64,000 bases of DNA from Psychromarinibacter halotolerans (GCF_029168315.1 NZ_JARGYD010000004.1:62001-126000), one strand, 5' to 3'; positions 15,978-27,066 are shown, counted from the first letter of the stretch. Numbers and translations are program-made. Notes: generated by a model from the sequence alone, not told the origin.

Positions 15978-17374
15978 CCAATCCGATAGGGCAGGACCCC
16001 GCGCGTGTCGGGGTCCACGCTAAGGGGCCGTTCCAAAGGTGGGACGGCTCTTTGGTGACAGTCGCGCCGTTCGCAGATCCGGCAGGAAATGCCGATCGGT
16101 TCGAAGGCGGTGCGCCGCCCGATGTCCATCCCGTCGGCATAGACCAGCGACTCGGCGTGGCGAATCTCGCATCCAAGCTGGATGGCGTACCGCTGCACCG
16201 GCGCATGAAAGCTGCCGCCGGGTTTCGAGACCGCGCGCGATAGGCACAGGTAACGGACGCCGTCGGGTGTTTCCGCAAGCTGGCGCAGGAACCGTTCGGG
16301 CTGTTCGAAGGCCTGGTGCACGTTCCATAACGGGCAGGCCCCACCGAACCGCGCGAACTGAAGCCGCGTGGCAGAGTGCCGCTTGGTGATCGTACCCGCC
16401 TGATCCACCCGGACGAAGAAGAACGGCACCCCCTTGGCGCCGGGGCGCTGCATCGTGGACAGGCGGTGCGCCACCTGTTCCATGGATGCCCCGAACACGT
16501 CGGCCAGAACTTCCAGGTCATGCCGGTGGTCCTGCGCCGCCGCAAGAAACCGGGCATAGGGCATCAGCGCGGCGCCGGCGAAATAGTTGGCCAAGCCGAT
16601 CTTCGCGATGGCGCGGGCCTCGTCGGTCTGGAACCGGGCAAGGTCCAGCGTCGCCTCGAGCAGTTCGTTGTGTGAAAGCAGCGCGACTTGGTGCAGAAGT
16701 TGGAAACGTTGGGTTTCCGCCGGACTGCGATCTGACAGGGTTAGGGTTCGGCTGTCTGGGTCGAATGAACGGACCGAGCCAGCCTTCTGAAACCGAACCG
16801 AAATCCCAAGTTTAGACAATTGCGACACCGCCGTTTCGCGCATGTCGGCATCGGGCGGGCCGGAATTTGCGAACCGTTCGGCGGCGCGGTCGATCGCATC
16901 CAGGTAGTTGTCGCAATAGTGGAAGAAGTCGCGAACCTCTTCCCAAGGAGACGGCTGCACCGTGCTGCCCTCGCGGCCCAACGCCTCGTCCAGCGAGGCC
17001 AGCCGTTCGTGGGTCTGCCGGTAGGCTTGGTGCAGACTGAGGAAGGCGCGGGCAAGGGCGGGCGCGTTCGACGCGACCAGCCGCAGATCGGCCAGCGGCG
17101 GCGCGCTTTCCGCGAAGACCGGATCGGCCAGCGCCTCGCGCATGTCGACGACGATCCGCTCGGCGTCGCCGGTCGACAGCTCTGTCACGTCCAGCCCGAA
17201 CTCTTGCGCCAGCGACAACACCACCGCCGCCGAGATTGGGCGGTTGTTGTTTTCCATCTGGTTCAGGTAGGGCAGCGAAACGCCCAGCTTCTCGGCAAAG
17301 CTTTTCTGCGTCAGCTCCAGCCGGCCGCGCAGTTCGCGCAGCTTGGCGCCCGCGTACAGTTTCTGCTTCGGCAT
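15974..17374 (-). CDS. pccR: Short-chain fatty acyl-CoA regulator, PccR type
   Basis: A 466-residue XRE-type regulator of the ScfR family. Residues 9-64 are a Cro/C1-type helix-turn-helix (LRELRGRLELTQKSFAEKLGVSLPYLNQMENNNRP). A middle IrrE/ImmA-like region (RFQLLHQVALLSHNELLE) and a Cys-containing C-terminal DUF2083-like domain follow (ISCRICERRDCHQRA). In Rhodobacter sphaeroides PccR activates propionyl-CoA carboxylase genes by sensing acyl-CoA. Its place next to pccB, pccA and the mutase gene supports the same role here. A TTTGCAGATTTGCAAG site before its own start suggests autoregulation. Confidence 0.88.
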   Translation of the reverse strand: MPKQKLYAGAKLRELRGRLELTQKSFAEKLGVSLPYLNQMENNNRPISAAVVLSLAQEFGLDVTELSTGDAERIVVDMREALADPVFAESAPPLADLRLVASNAPALARAFLSLHQAYRQTHERLASLDEALGREGSTVQPSPWEEVRDFFHYCDNYLDAIDRAAERFANSGPPDADMRETAVSQLSKLGISVRFQKAGSVRSFDPDSRTLTLSDRSPAETQRFQLLHQVALLSHNELLEATLDLARFQTDEARAIAKIGLANYFAGAALMPYARFLAAAQDHRHDLEVLADVFGASMEQVAHRLSTMQRPGAKGVPFFFVRVDQAGTITKRHSATRLQFARFGGACPLWNVHQAFEQPERFLRQLAETPDGVRYLCLSRAVSKPGGSFHAPVQRYAIQLGCEIRHAESLVYADGMDIGRRTAFEPIGISCRICERRDCHQRAVPPLERPLSVDPDTRGVLPYRIG

Positions 17375-17387
17375 GGCTCCCCCCCCG

Positions 17388-17405
17388 CTTTGCAGATTTG
17401 CAAGC
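17388..17405 (-). promoter_or_regulatory. Putative PccR site before pccR
   Basis: Two adjacent TTTGCA-type octamers (TTTGCAGA-TTTGCAAG) lie 14-31 bp before the pccR start codon. The same pattern recurs before pccB. Confidence 0.55.
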
Positions 17406-17420
17406 GAGGTTTAGCAGCCG

Positions 17421-18653
17421 CTAATCGCCCCGGGCAATCCCCAGGCGCTTTTCACGGCGAATGACCATGAGGATGGCAAGCACCCCGAGGACCGAGGTGA
17501 TGATCTGAATCCAAAGCACCGGGTAGGGGCCTGTTTCGACGCTTAGCATCTCACCGGCCATCTGGGCCAGCACCGCGCCGCCGCCGATCATAAGCGACCC
17601 GCCCAGTCCGCTGGCGGTGCCCGCAAGGTGGGGGCGCACGGACAAGGTGCCGGCAATCGCGTTCGGCAGGACCATGCCGTTGCCGAAGCCGACGAAGCAC
17701 ATGAATCCGAAGAAGGTGAAGGCCGAGCCGTAGCCCGCAAGGAACACCAGCAGTGAGATCGCGACGCCGATTGCGCAGATCAGCGAGCCCGTGATGATCA
17801 TCCGGTTGATGCCCATCCGCACCGAGTAGCGCGCGGTCAGGTAGTTGCCGAAGACATACCCAAGCGCCGGCGCGCCGAACAGGATGCCCAGCGTCGAGGG
17901 GTCGAGGCCGAAGATCTCGGACCCGACAAGCGGGGCGCTGCCCATGTAAGAGAAGAACGCACCAGACGAAAACCCGGCGGCCAGCGCGTAGCCCCAGAAC
18001 CGGGGCGAGGCCAAAAGCTCGGGGTAGTCGCGAAGCTGGTCCCGGAACCGGGCGCCCGCGTTCGGATTGGTTTCGCCTTGGTCGGCCCAGATCAGCGCGA
18101 AGGTGCAGATCCCGAACAGCAGAAACGCATAGAAATTGGCTTGCCAGCCGAACCATTCGTCCAGCACCCCGCCCAGCGCGGGCGAGATCATCGGAACCAC
18201 CGCCATGCCCATCGTGACATAGCCGATCATGGATGCGGCGTCGGCTTGATCGTGGGTGTCGCGGACCACGGCGCGGCTTAGCACCATGCCGACCACGATG
18301 AAGGCCTGCATCATCCGAAACGTCAGGAAAACGGCCGCCGTCGGGGCCAGCAGGCAGCCGATCGTGGCGAAGATGAAGATGGCCAGACCGCCCAGCATCA
18401 CGGGCCGCCGACCGAACCTGTCCGCGACCGGGCCGATGAACAGTTGCAGCACCGCGTTTCCGACGAGAAACAACGTCACCGACCGGGCCATCACGCTGTA
18501 ATCCGTACCAAAATGCTCTGTCATCTTGGGCAGCGACGGCAGGTACATGTTCATGGTCAGCGCCGAGGTGCTGGCCATGACGATCAGGGTAAAGATGTGC
18601 GGCGGACTTTGCCGGTCCAGAAAGCGGACGCTGGTATTACGTGTCATTGGCAT
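17421..18653 (-). CDS. MFS multidrug efflux transporter, Bcr/CflA type
   Basis: A 410-residue transporter with about twelve membrane helices. The Bcr/CflA subfamily is indicated by the start PPHIFTLIVMASTSALTMNMYLPSLPKM, the loop motif GPVADRFGRRPVMLGGL and motif C-like SRAVVRDTHDQADAASMIGYVTMGMAVVPMISPALGG. It probably exports small toxic molecules by proton antiport; the substrate is unknown. It ends 46 bp before pccR on the same strand and is divergent from pccB, so PccR-type sites flank it on both sides. Confidence 0.85.
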   Translation of the reverse strand: MPMTRNTSVRFLDRQSPPHIFTLIVMASTSALTMNMYLPSLPKMTEHFGTDYSVMARSVTLFLVGNAVLQLFIGPVADRFGRRPVMLGGLAIFIFATIGCLLAPTAAVFLTFRMMQAFIVVGMVLSRAVVRDTHDQADAASMIGYVTMGMAVVPMISPALGGVLDEWFGWQANFYAFLLFGICTFALIWADQGETNPNAGARFRDQLRDYPELLASPRFWGYALAAGFSSGAFFSYMGSAPLVGSEIFGLDPSTLGILFGAPALGYVFGNYLTARYSVRMGINRMIITGSLICAIGVAISLLVFLAGYGSAFTFFGFMCFVGFGNGMVLPNAIAGTLSVRPHLAGTASGLGGSLMIGGGAVLAQMAGEMLSVETGPYPVLWIQIITSVLGVLAILMVIRREKRLGIARGD

Positions 18654-18718
18654 CTATTAGTCCCGCTTTTGTGACTTGTCCATCCGAGCCGATATTCGCG
18701 CGAGGGTGCCAAACGGTG

Positions 18719-18737
18719 AATTTGCCAATTTGCAATA
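18719..18737 (+). promoter_or_regulatory. Putative PccR site 1 before pccB
   Basis: AATTTGCCAATTTGCAATA contains two adjacent TTTGC(C/A)A octamers, the same spacing as the site before pccR. It lies about 105-123 bp before the pccB start, in the gap divergent with the MFS gene. Confidence 0.55.
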
Positions 18738-18749
18738 TGCAGTCGTCCG

Positions 18750-18771
18750 CTTGCCAAGTATTTGCAAATTT
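18750..18771 (+). promoter_or_regulatory. Putative PccR site 2 before pccB
   Basis: A TTGCCAAG repeat followed by a perfect palindrome TTTGCAAA (18761-18768), about 72-92 bp before the pccB start, in a position suitable for activating pccB. Confidence 0.55.
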
Positions 18772-18841
18772 ACCTTAAATCTCTTCCCGCAGGCGTTCCC
18801 CTCGCGTAGGTTGCCGCCGAACGGGGAATGGAGGCGAGCGC

Positions 18842-20374
18842 ATGAAGGACATCCTGCACGAACTGGAAAGCCGGCGCGAACAAGCCCGCCTTGGCGGCGG
18901 CGAAAAGCGCATCGACAGCCAGCACGCGAAGGGCAAGCTGACCGCGCGCGAACGGATCGAACTTTTGCTGGACGAAGGGTCGTTCGAAGAGTTCGACATG
19001 TTCGTCGCGCACCGGTGCACCGACTTCGGCATGGAGGCGCAGCGCCCCTATGGCGACGGCGTTGTCACGGGCTGGGGCACGATCAATGGCCGGATGGTCT
19101 ATGTCTTCAGTCAGGACTTCACGGTGTTCGGCGGCTCGCTTTCAGAGACCCACGCCCAGAAGATCTGCAAGATCATGGACATGGCGGTGCAAAACGGCGC
19201 CCCGGTGATCGGTCTGAACGATTCCGGCGGAGCGCGAATTCAGGAAGGCGTGGCCTCGCTTGCAGGCTATGCCGACGTGTTCCAGCGCAACATCATGGCG
19301 TCCGGCGTGGTGCCGCAGATTTCGGTGATCATGGGCCCCTGCGCGGGCGGCGCGGTCTACAGCCCCGCGATGACCGACTTCATCTTCATGGTGCGTGATA
19401 CATCCTACATGTTCGTCACCGGGCCCGACGTTGTGAAGACCGTCACTAACGAAGTGGTCACCGCCGAGGAACTGGGCGGAGCGTCGACCCACACCAAGAA
19501 GTCCTCGGTCGCCGATGGCGCATTCGAGAACGACGTCGAGGCGCTGGCCGAGGTCCGGCGACTGGTCGATTTCCTGCCGCTGAACAACCGCGAGAAGCCC
19601 CCGGTGCGTCCGTTTTTCGACGACCCGCACCGGCAAGAGGCGTCGCTGGACACGCTGATCCCGGACAACCCGAACACGCCCTACGATATGAAGGAGTTGA
19701 TCCTGAAGATCGCGGACGAGGGCGATTTCTACGAGATTCAGGAAGACCACGCGAAGAACATCATCACCGGCTTCGTCCGGCTGGAAGGGCAGACGGTGGG
19801 CATCGTCGCGAACCAGCCGATGGTGCTGGCCGGGTGCCTGGACATCGACAGTTCGAAAAAGGCCGCGCGGTTCGTGCGGTTCTGCGACTGTTTCGAGATC
19901 CCGATCCTGACGCTGGTCGACGTGCCCGGTTTCCTTCCGGGGACGGGGCAAGAGTACGGCGGCGTTATCAAGCACGGTGCCAAGCTGCTGTTCGCCTATG
20001 GCGAAGCGACAGTGCCGAAGGTCACGGTGATTACGCGCAAGGCCTATGGCGGGGCATACGACGTTATGGCTTCCAAGCACCTGCGAGGCGATTTCAACTA
20101 TGCGTGGCCCACCGCCGAAATCGCGGTGATGGGTGCGAAGGGCGCGGTCGAGATCCTGCATCGCGGGGATCTTGGCGACCCCGAGAAGATCGCGCGCCAC
20201 ACGGCCGATTACGAGGACCGCTTCGCCAATCCGTTCGTAGCCGCCGAGAAAGGGTTCATCGACGAGGTGATCATGCCGCGCTCGACGCGCCGCCGGGTCA
20301 GCCGCGCTTTCGCCAGCCTTCGCAACAAGAAGCTGACGAACCCTTGGAAAAAGCACGACAACATTCCTCTGTGA
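18842..20374 (+). CDS. pccB: Propionyl-CoA carboxylase, carboxyltransferase (beta) subunit
   Basis: A 510-residue carboxyltransferase that moves CO2 from biotin to propionyl-CoA, giving methylmalonyl-CoA. Features include KLTARERIELLLDEGSFEE, the acyl-CoA oxyanion-hole stretch DSGGARIQEGVASLAGYADVF, GPCAGGAVYSPAMTDF, the C-terminal LVDVPGFLPGTGQEYGGVIKHGAKLLFAY and AYGGAYDVMASKHL. The length is normal for the family. It is driven from a gap with PccR-type sites. The partner pccA lies 2.6 kb downstream. Confidence 0.95.
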   Translation: MKDILHELESRREQARLGGGEKRIDSQHAKGKLTARERIELLLDEGSFEEFDMFVAHRCTDFGMEAQRPYGDGVVTGWGTINGRMVYVFSQDFTVFGGSLSETHAQKICKIMDMAVQNGAPVIGLNDSGGARIQEGVASLAGYADVFQRNIMASGVVPQISVIMGPCAGGAVYSPAMTDFIFMVRDTSYMFVTGPDVVKTVTNEVVTAEELGGASTHTKKSSVADGAFENDVEALAEVRRLVDFLPLNNREKPPVRPFFDDPHRQEASLDTLIPDNPNTPYDMKELILKIADEGDFYEIQEDHAKNIITGFVRLEGQTVGIVANQPMVLAGCLDIDSSKKAARFVRFCDCFEIPILTLVDVPGFLPGTGQEYGGVIKHGAKLLFAYGEATVPKVTVITRKAYGGAYDVMASKHLRGDFNYAWPTAEIAVMGAKGAVEILHRGDLGDPEKIARHTADYEDRFANPFVAAEKGFIDEVIMPRSTRRRVSRAFASLRNKKLTNPWKKHDNIPL

Positions 20375-20381
20375 GCCGCGT

Positions 20382-20729
20382 GTGAGCCGCAACGACTGGC
20401 ATATGATCGAGGGCGAGACGCTGACCCTGTGCCGCCGGCTGCCGCCGCGGTTCGACGTGGTGGCCGAAACGGCCTTTCCCACCGTCTCGCGTCGCAGACT
20501 GGCCCGGCAGGTGCGTCAGGATGTCTGGCGTGCGCTGCAGTCGGTGCGGGGCTTTTCTCCGGTGGTCGAGGTTTCGGCCACCGACAGCGGTTTGCGGTTG
20601 CGGGCAGGCGGGCGGATCGACGGCGGCCCGGTGGCGCGCGCCGCGTTGGAAGCCCGGCTTGCGTCGCTTTTGGCACAGCCAGAGCGGCGGGCGCGTTGGG
20701 CGCGCTATGCCGGAAAGGTGGCGCGCTGA
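20382..20729 (+). CDS. Conserved hypothetical protein between pccB and pccA
   Basis: A 115-residue Arg-rich protein from a GTG at 20382, eight bases after the pccB stop; an ATG at 20403 is the alternative start. Recognisable text is GETLTLCRRLPPRFDVVAETAFPTVSRRRLARQVRQDVWRALQ and a C-terminal helix ending RRARWARYAGKVAR. It matches no domain I know. Tight linkage suggests co-transcription with pccB. Confidence 0.65.
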   Translation: MSRNDWHMIEGETLTLCRRLPPRFDVVAETAFPTVSRRRLARQVRQDVWRALQSVRGFSPVVEVSATDSGLRLRAGGRIDGGPVARAALEARLASLLAQPERRARWARYAGKVAR

Positions 20730-21057
20730 TGCCTAGGCTTGATGCGAAGCCCCTGTGCCGTCTCGAACGCATGCCGATGGGCCTGCGGCGGTCGGCAATT
20801 CCCGGTGGCGCGGGCAGCCGAATCACGTCCGATATTCAGATGCGCGGCGACCGGTGCGCCGACAGGGCCGTCAGGTCGGCGATCCGCCGTCTCAAGGCGC
20901 CGGTCCAAACCGTCGCCCCGAACCTCCGCCGCACCGCAGCAAGGGGCCGAGTGATCATGAGGGGGCGTCCGACGGACAGCCTTGCCGCGCCGTCCGGTGT
21001 CGAAGGCCGTCGCCTGTTGCCGTCAAAAACACGCGCGCGTCGTGGTCAGGTGAAGAC
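20730..21057. other. Gap without a convincing gene
   Basis: An open frame from an ATG at 20729 (overlapping the previous stop as TGATG) runs to 21073 and would encode 114 Arg-rich residues (MPRLDAKPLCRLERMPMG...). Its codon use is poor, with several AGG codons, and it resembles no family, so I do not call it. No terminator or clear promoter is visible. Confidence 0.4.
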
Positions 21058-21459
21058 ATGGGGCAAATCATGAGACTGCCCGCAATCGCCTTTGCGGCTA
21101 TGGCGGTCCCAGCCGGGGCAGAGCCGGTCGAGGTGCCGTCAGGCCAGCCCGTCAACTTCGCCGAGGTGGTCCGCGACACGGCTGGACCAAAAGGCTTGAC
21201 GTGGCGTTTCCGATTCGTTGCTCCGGACATCGGACACGCGGAAGGCAAGATCACATTTGCGCAAGCAGCATCGGACATGGAATTTCTTTGCCGGTCCTAC
21301 GCGCTTCCGCGGCTGCCGAACATCGGTCCGCGTCCCGCGCAAGTGATCATTTCGCTGGCGGATCAACCTTCCGAATTCGGGGAGCCAAACCCGGAAATTA
21401 CCCAGTTTTTCGAGGCTTATAGCATCGAAGGCGATCACTGTATCTGGGAGGCATTCTGA
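21058..21459 (+). CDS. DUF6497 family secreted protein
   Basis: A 133-residue protein with a short signal peptide (MGQIMRLPAIAFAAMAVPAGA). The mature part contains TWRFRFVAPDIG, MEFLCRSYALPRL, QVIISLADQPSEFGEPNPEITQFFEAYSIE and the C-terminal CIWEAF, which match the DUF6497 family of Rhodobacteraceae as I recall it. Function is unknown. The start at 21058 follows CAGGTGAAG; an internal ATG at 21070 is possible. Confidence 0.7.
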   Translation: MGQIMRLPAIAFAAMAVPAGAEPVEVPSGQPVNFAEVVRDTAGPKGLTWRFRFVAPDIGHAEGKITFAQAASDMEFLCRSYALPRLPNIGPRPAQVIISLADQPSEFGEPNPEITQFFEAYSIEGDHCIWEAF

Positions 21460-21673
21460 TGCAGACACAATATCTAGCGGCATTCGCCGGTCGCCGGGGG
21501 GCACTTGATGCAACGGTGCCACAAAACCGCTCACTCGCTCGGGTGGAATTTCCTTTTAGTCACGAATGTTCTATCGTCTCGGGAGGTTACCGGACAGTGA
21601 CCTGTACCCTGAATGGGAGGTCTCGCGCTGCAGAGTCAGTGTTCGGCCTCCATCTTTACGACAGGAGACTAGG

Positions 21674-21814
21674 ATGTCGAAAAGCGTCAAACTGGTTCTC
21701 GCCTTTGGCCTCGTGGCCTTCGCTGCGGCTTGTGCCCAGCAAGAGGAAGAACCCGTATACATCGATCCCGAGCCGATTACGATCGAACCGGTCTACACCG
21801 GCAAGTACAAGTAA
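21674..21814 (+). CDS. Small lipoprotein
   Basis: A 46-residue lipoprotein. The signal MSKSVKLVLAFGLVAFAAAC ends in the lipobox AAAC, with Cys20 as the acylated residue. The remaining 26 residues are acidic and Tyr/Pro-rich (QQEEEPVYIDPEPITIEP), ending KYK. AGGAG lies 8 bp before the ATG. A strong hairpin follows. It is probably an inner-leaflet or outer-membrane-anchored peptide of unknown role. Confidence 0.75.
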   Translation: MSKSVKLVLAFGLVAFAAACAQQEEEPVYIDPEPITIEPVYTGKYK

Positions 21815-21822
21815 TCTTCGGA

Positions 21823-21848
21823 CGGGACGGGCGCTCGCGCCCGTCCCG
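21823..21848 (+). terminator. Terminator-like hairpin after small lipoprotein
   Basis: An 11-bp perfect stem CGGGACGGGCG/CGCCCGTCCCG with a four-base loop, 9 bp after the stop. There is no T tract, so termination efficiency is uncertain. Confidence 0.55.
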
Positions 21849-21883
21849 GACTCCCTGATCGTCCCGCACCGGGAGGGACGAGG

Positions 21884-22231
21884 ATGCTGAAGCATCGAGG
21901 GTTTCCCGGACGTCTTCCGGGCACCGACTTTCAATTCGTGATCCGCAGGGCGAATCCGCGCGGGGTGACACCGATCACCCGCCGCGAGCGTTTTCCCGAC
22001 CGGCGTCCTGCCGACAAAAGGGCCGATGCAGGCTTTCTGCAGGCGCTTTGGGATCACTTCGGCGAAGAACCCTTTGAACGCGGCAATCTTGATGCCGGGC
22101 GGCTGTCGTGGCTGTTCGGCCGCGAAGTCGTTGCCGTCGATGACCCGTTCGAACCGGCAAGCTACGACTCGCTGCTGCGCATCGACGTGGATGCCGCCCG
22201 CGCATCCTTTCCAGAGCTGGATTTCGATTGA
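21884..22231 (+). CDS. Conserved hypothetical protein
   Basis: A 115-residue soluble protein with a good ribosome site (GGGAGGGACGAGG) before the ATG. The N-terminal half is basic. The C-terminal half is acidic and well structured (GRLSWLFGREVVAVDDPFEPASYDSLLRIDVDAARASFPELDFD). No domain is recognised. Confidence 0.6.
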   Translation: MLKHRGFPGRLPGTDFQFVIRRANPRGVTPITRRERFPDRRPADKRADAGFLQALWDHFGEEPFERGNLDAGRLSWLFGREVVAVDDPFEPASYDSLLRIDVDAARASFPELDFD

Positions 22232-22598
22232 TGGTCGGCGTTTTTCCGCATGGGGCAAAACGATTTCGGCGGGAAACGGCGCACCTGCGTGCCGCGTTCA
22301 CAGCCCCCTATGCAGACCGCGCGACCAAGGTCAGTGTCGAACCTGAGCCGCGGCCTAAGGCATCGTTTTATGTCAGGGCGCGTCTCGACCGTTACCCTTC
22401 CCCTTATCGACGGTCTGGCCATCCCCAGGTCAGACCGTCACCCCCCGCGTCGGGCCTCCCCGATCCCCTACCTGCGTCTACACGCGGATTTGAGCGGCAA
22501 ACTGCCCAAAATCCACGTTTGTCCGCCCTGAGGTTTGGATTTCTGCCGCGTCCGGCGCTAGATCGAAGCAGAGCAGAAAACAACAAGGGCACATCCCA
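22232..22598. other. Gap without a convincing gene
   Basis: Open frames here have poor codon use and no ribosome sites. A stretch around 22385-22440 contains short GGTCTGG/CCAGA-type repeats. Otherwise I see nothing definite apart from the presumed promoter of the downstream lipoprotein gene. Confidence 0.4.
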
Positions 22599-22808
22599 AT
22601 GCGCATCAAGCTTTCCGCCGCGCTGCTGGTCGCGGCTTTGGGCCTTTCGGCCTGTGGTGACACTCCGCTGGAACAAGGCGTTTTCGGTATGGGCGCCGGC
22701 ACCGGTGCCGCACTTCTTACCGGCGCAGATCCGGTCACGGGTGCAATTGTCGGCGCGGCCGGCAACGTCGCCTATTGCCAGTACGTCAATCAGGCCAACT
22801 GCCGCTGA
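22599..22808 (+). CDS. Small glycine-zipper lipoprotein
   Basis: A 69-residue lipoprotein with signal MRIKLSAALLVAALGLSAC (lipobox LSAC). A Gly/Ala-rich membrane-type stretch follows (GVFGMGAGTGAALLTGADPVTGAIVGAAG), resembling glycine-zipper proteins, with two late Cys. AAGGG precedes the ATG. A good terminator follows, so it is separate from pccA. Confidence 0.75.
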   Translation: MRIKLSAALLVAALGLSACGDTPLEQGVFGMGAGTGAALLTGADPVTGAIVGAAGNVAYCQYVNQANCR

Positions 22809-22856
22809 TCCCAGCCGCAGTCTAAGCCTTGGGCGGCCCCGTGCCGCCGTGAATGA

Positions 22857-22888
22857 AGCCGTCCGGACCCTGTGTCCGGGCGGCTTTT
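22857..22888 (+). terminator. Intrinsic terminator between lipoprotein gene and pccA
   Basis: A 12-bp stem (AGCCGTCCGGAC/GTCCGGGCGGCT, one G-T pair) with a five-base loop and TTTT at the end. It lies only 50 bp before pccA. Confidence 0.75.
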
Positions 22889-22938
22889 CGCGTTGCGGTC
22901 AGTCCAGAGTCTGAACGCCAAGAGGGAGAGGGACGGAG

Positions 22939-24980
<2,042 letters not shown>

Positions 24981-24984
<4 letters not shown>

Positions 24985-26579
24985 CTCGATCCGCCGCGAC
25001 CGACGCCGGGACCGGCCCCGGCACCGCATTGCGTCTGCCGCTTCTGGCGGTGGTGGCGGCGGTGCTGGCGCATCTCGTGCTTCAGGTCGCGGCATGGTCG
25101 ATCGCGGGCGGTGTCTTCGACTATCCGCTGGATGATCCGTACATCCACCTTGCGATCGCCGAACAGATCGCGGGCGGCGGTTACGGCGTGAACGACGGAG
25201 AGATCGCCGCCGCCGCGTCGTCCCCCGTCTATCCGCTGCTGCTGACGCCGTTCTCGGAAAGCCCGCTGCAACGCTACCTGCCGCTGTTCTGGAACGTCGT
25301 GGGCCTGATGGCCGCCGCCGCGCTGTGGGGCCGGATCCTGTGGCAGGCGGGATACCGTGGGGTGTTCGGCATTGCGCTGGCCGTCGCGGGGCCCGTCGCG
25401 CTGAACATGGCCGGGCTGGCCTTCACCGGGATGGAGCACATGCTGCATACGGCAGCCAGCCTTGCGATCATCCTTGGCCTGCTGATCCTTGCGGATCGGA
25501 ACCGCATCACACCGTTCCTGATCGCGGGCATCCTGTTCGCGCCGCTGCTGCGGTTCGAGGGGCTGGCGCTTGCGGTGGCCGCCGCCTTCGCGGTGCTTCT
25601 GGCGGGCCGGGTCCGGGCGGGGCTCGGGCTTGGACTGATCGCGGTGCTGCCGGTCGCGGGCTTCTGCGCGTTGCTGTGGTCGATGGGGCTGGACCCCCTG
25701 CCAAGCTCGGTCCGGTTCAAGATGACGGCGGGCGAGGTCGTGGGCGGCGGGCCGCTGGCCTATTTCCGGTTCAAGCTGCACACGGCGCTGACGTCACCGC
25801 CGGGGCAGATCCTGCTGCTGTCGATGCTGCTGGCCTTCGTGCTGGCGCTTTGGCCGGGGGTCCGAACCTCGCGCCGCCGCCTCATCCTGCCGGTCGTCAT
25901 CCTTGCCGGGATGGGCCACGTGTTGCTGGGCAAGTTCGGCTGGCTGGATCGGTACGAGATCTACATCCTTGCCACGCTGGCCGCGGGCCTGTTGGCCGCC
26001 GCCGCGTCGGCTCAGGGGCGGCTGGCCGGGGCGGTCGCCGCCGTGCCAATCGCCTTGGCCGCCATCTATTATCTGCCGACGGCGGTGCGCGAGTATCCCT
26101 ATGCGCCGCGGGCGATCCACGTTCAGCAGGGCCAGATGGCGCGGTTCGCGAAGGACGTCCTGAACGAACCCGTCGCGGTCAACGACATCGGCTATGTCGC
26201 GTGGCAGAACCCGAATTACGTGCTGGACCTGTGGGGGCTCGCCAACGCCGAGATCATGCGGATTCTCGAAGCGCGCGAGAACCGGCCCGGCTGGGCCGGG
26301 GCGCAGGCGGAACAGGCGGGCGTACACTTCGCCATGCTGTATTCCGGCGTCTGGTTCTCGGACGAGGAAATGGGCGAAGGCTGGCGCCGCGTCGGGGTGC
26401 TGACCACGGATGTGCACGCCTTCTATCTTGGCAACACAGAGGTGGTGTTCTGGCTGAACGAGGCGGCGGTGCCCGATCCCGACGCCTATCTGGCCAAGCT
26501 GCGCGACTGGGCCGGGGGGCTTCCGGACGGTGCGCGGTTCAGCTTCGCGAACGCCCCGGAAGAGGAGCCCGCCGCATGA
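24981..26579 (+). CDS. Polytopic membrane protein, possible GT-C-fold glycosyltransferase
   Basis: A 532-residue protein with about ten to eleven hydrophobic segments. After the first helix comes FDYPLDDPYIHLAIAEQI, an acidic Asp-Asp motif in the first periplasmic loop like that of GT-C glycosyltransferases, then SSPVYPLLLTPF. The C-terminal ~170 residues are soluble (VNDIGYVAWQNPNYVLDLWGL). Donor and acceptor are unknown and the enzyme assignment is an inference. It overlaps the pccA stop by 4 bp, so the two are co-translated despite having no obvious link. Confidence 0.65.
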
Positions 26580-26580
26580 C

Positions 26581-27066
26581 CTATTCCGTCCCGCGCCCTT
26601 CGCGGATCTCTTCCTGCCGCAGCGGCCACTTGTCGATGGCGCGTGTCACCTCGCGCACGTCCCACGGAAGCGGTTTGCGCAGGTTCACGCGGCCGTCCTT
26701 CTCGATCAGCGTCAGTTGGAAGCCGCGCGGCCTGAGCGCACGGCGCACGTCGGTTTCGGCGGACGGGTCCGAGTCGGTGATGACGATCACGTCGCGGGCG
26801 ATCAGGGCCTCGGGCCGGGCGCTAAGCAATTCCAGCTGTTCGATGTATCGCGGATCCGCTGGCGTGTCGGCGAAAACAACGACCACACGCTTGGTCCAGA
26901 CGAACTCGTCCAGCGTGACTTCGGAGGCCTCGAAGAACAGGGGCACTTCCTCTGCCATCTCCCGCTCGGCCTCTGCCGTGCCGGTATCGCTGACCACCTC
27001 TGCATCCTGCGCCCACGCAGCCGCGCTGACGCAGACAATGAATATTGAAGTCAAGACCTTGGCCAT
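26581..27066 (-). CDS. DUF4174 domain secreted protein
   Basis: A 161-residue protein with signal peptide MAKVLTSIFIVCVSAAAWA. The DUF4174 region at about residues 50-150 includes KRVVVVFADTPADPRYIEQLELL, VIVITDSDPSAETDVRRALRPRGF and DVREVTRAIDKWPLRQEEIREG, which has a thioredoxin-like look without a CxxC. Function is unknown. GGAGG precedes the ATG. It ends one base from the convergent membrane-protein gene. Confidence 0.8.
   Translation of the reverse strand: MAKVLTSIFIVCVSAAAWAQDAEVVSDTGTAEAEREMAEEVPLFFEASEVTLDEFVWTKRVVVVFADTPADPRYIEQLELLSARPEALIARDVIVITDSDPSAETDVRRALRPRGFQLTLIEKDGRVNLRKPLPWDVREVTRAIDKWPLRQEEIREGRGTE

Noticed and set aside
20729..21073. Possible 114-residue Arg-rich gene overlapping the stop of the pccB-linked gene
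   Set aside because: TGATG coupling is suggestive, but codon use is poor, the sequence matches no family, and the following DUF6497 gene overlaps its end. It was kept only as a note on the gap.
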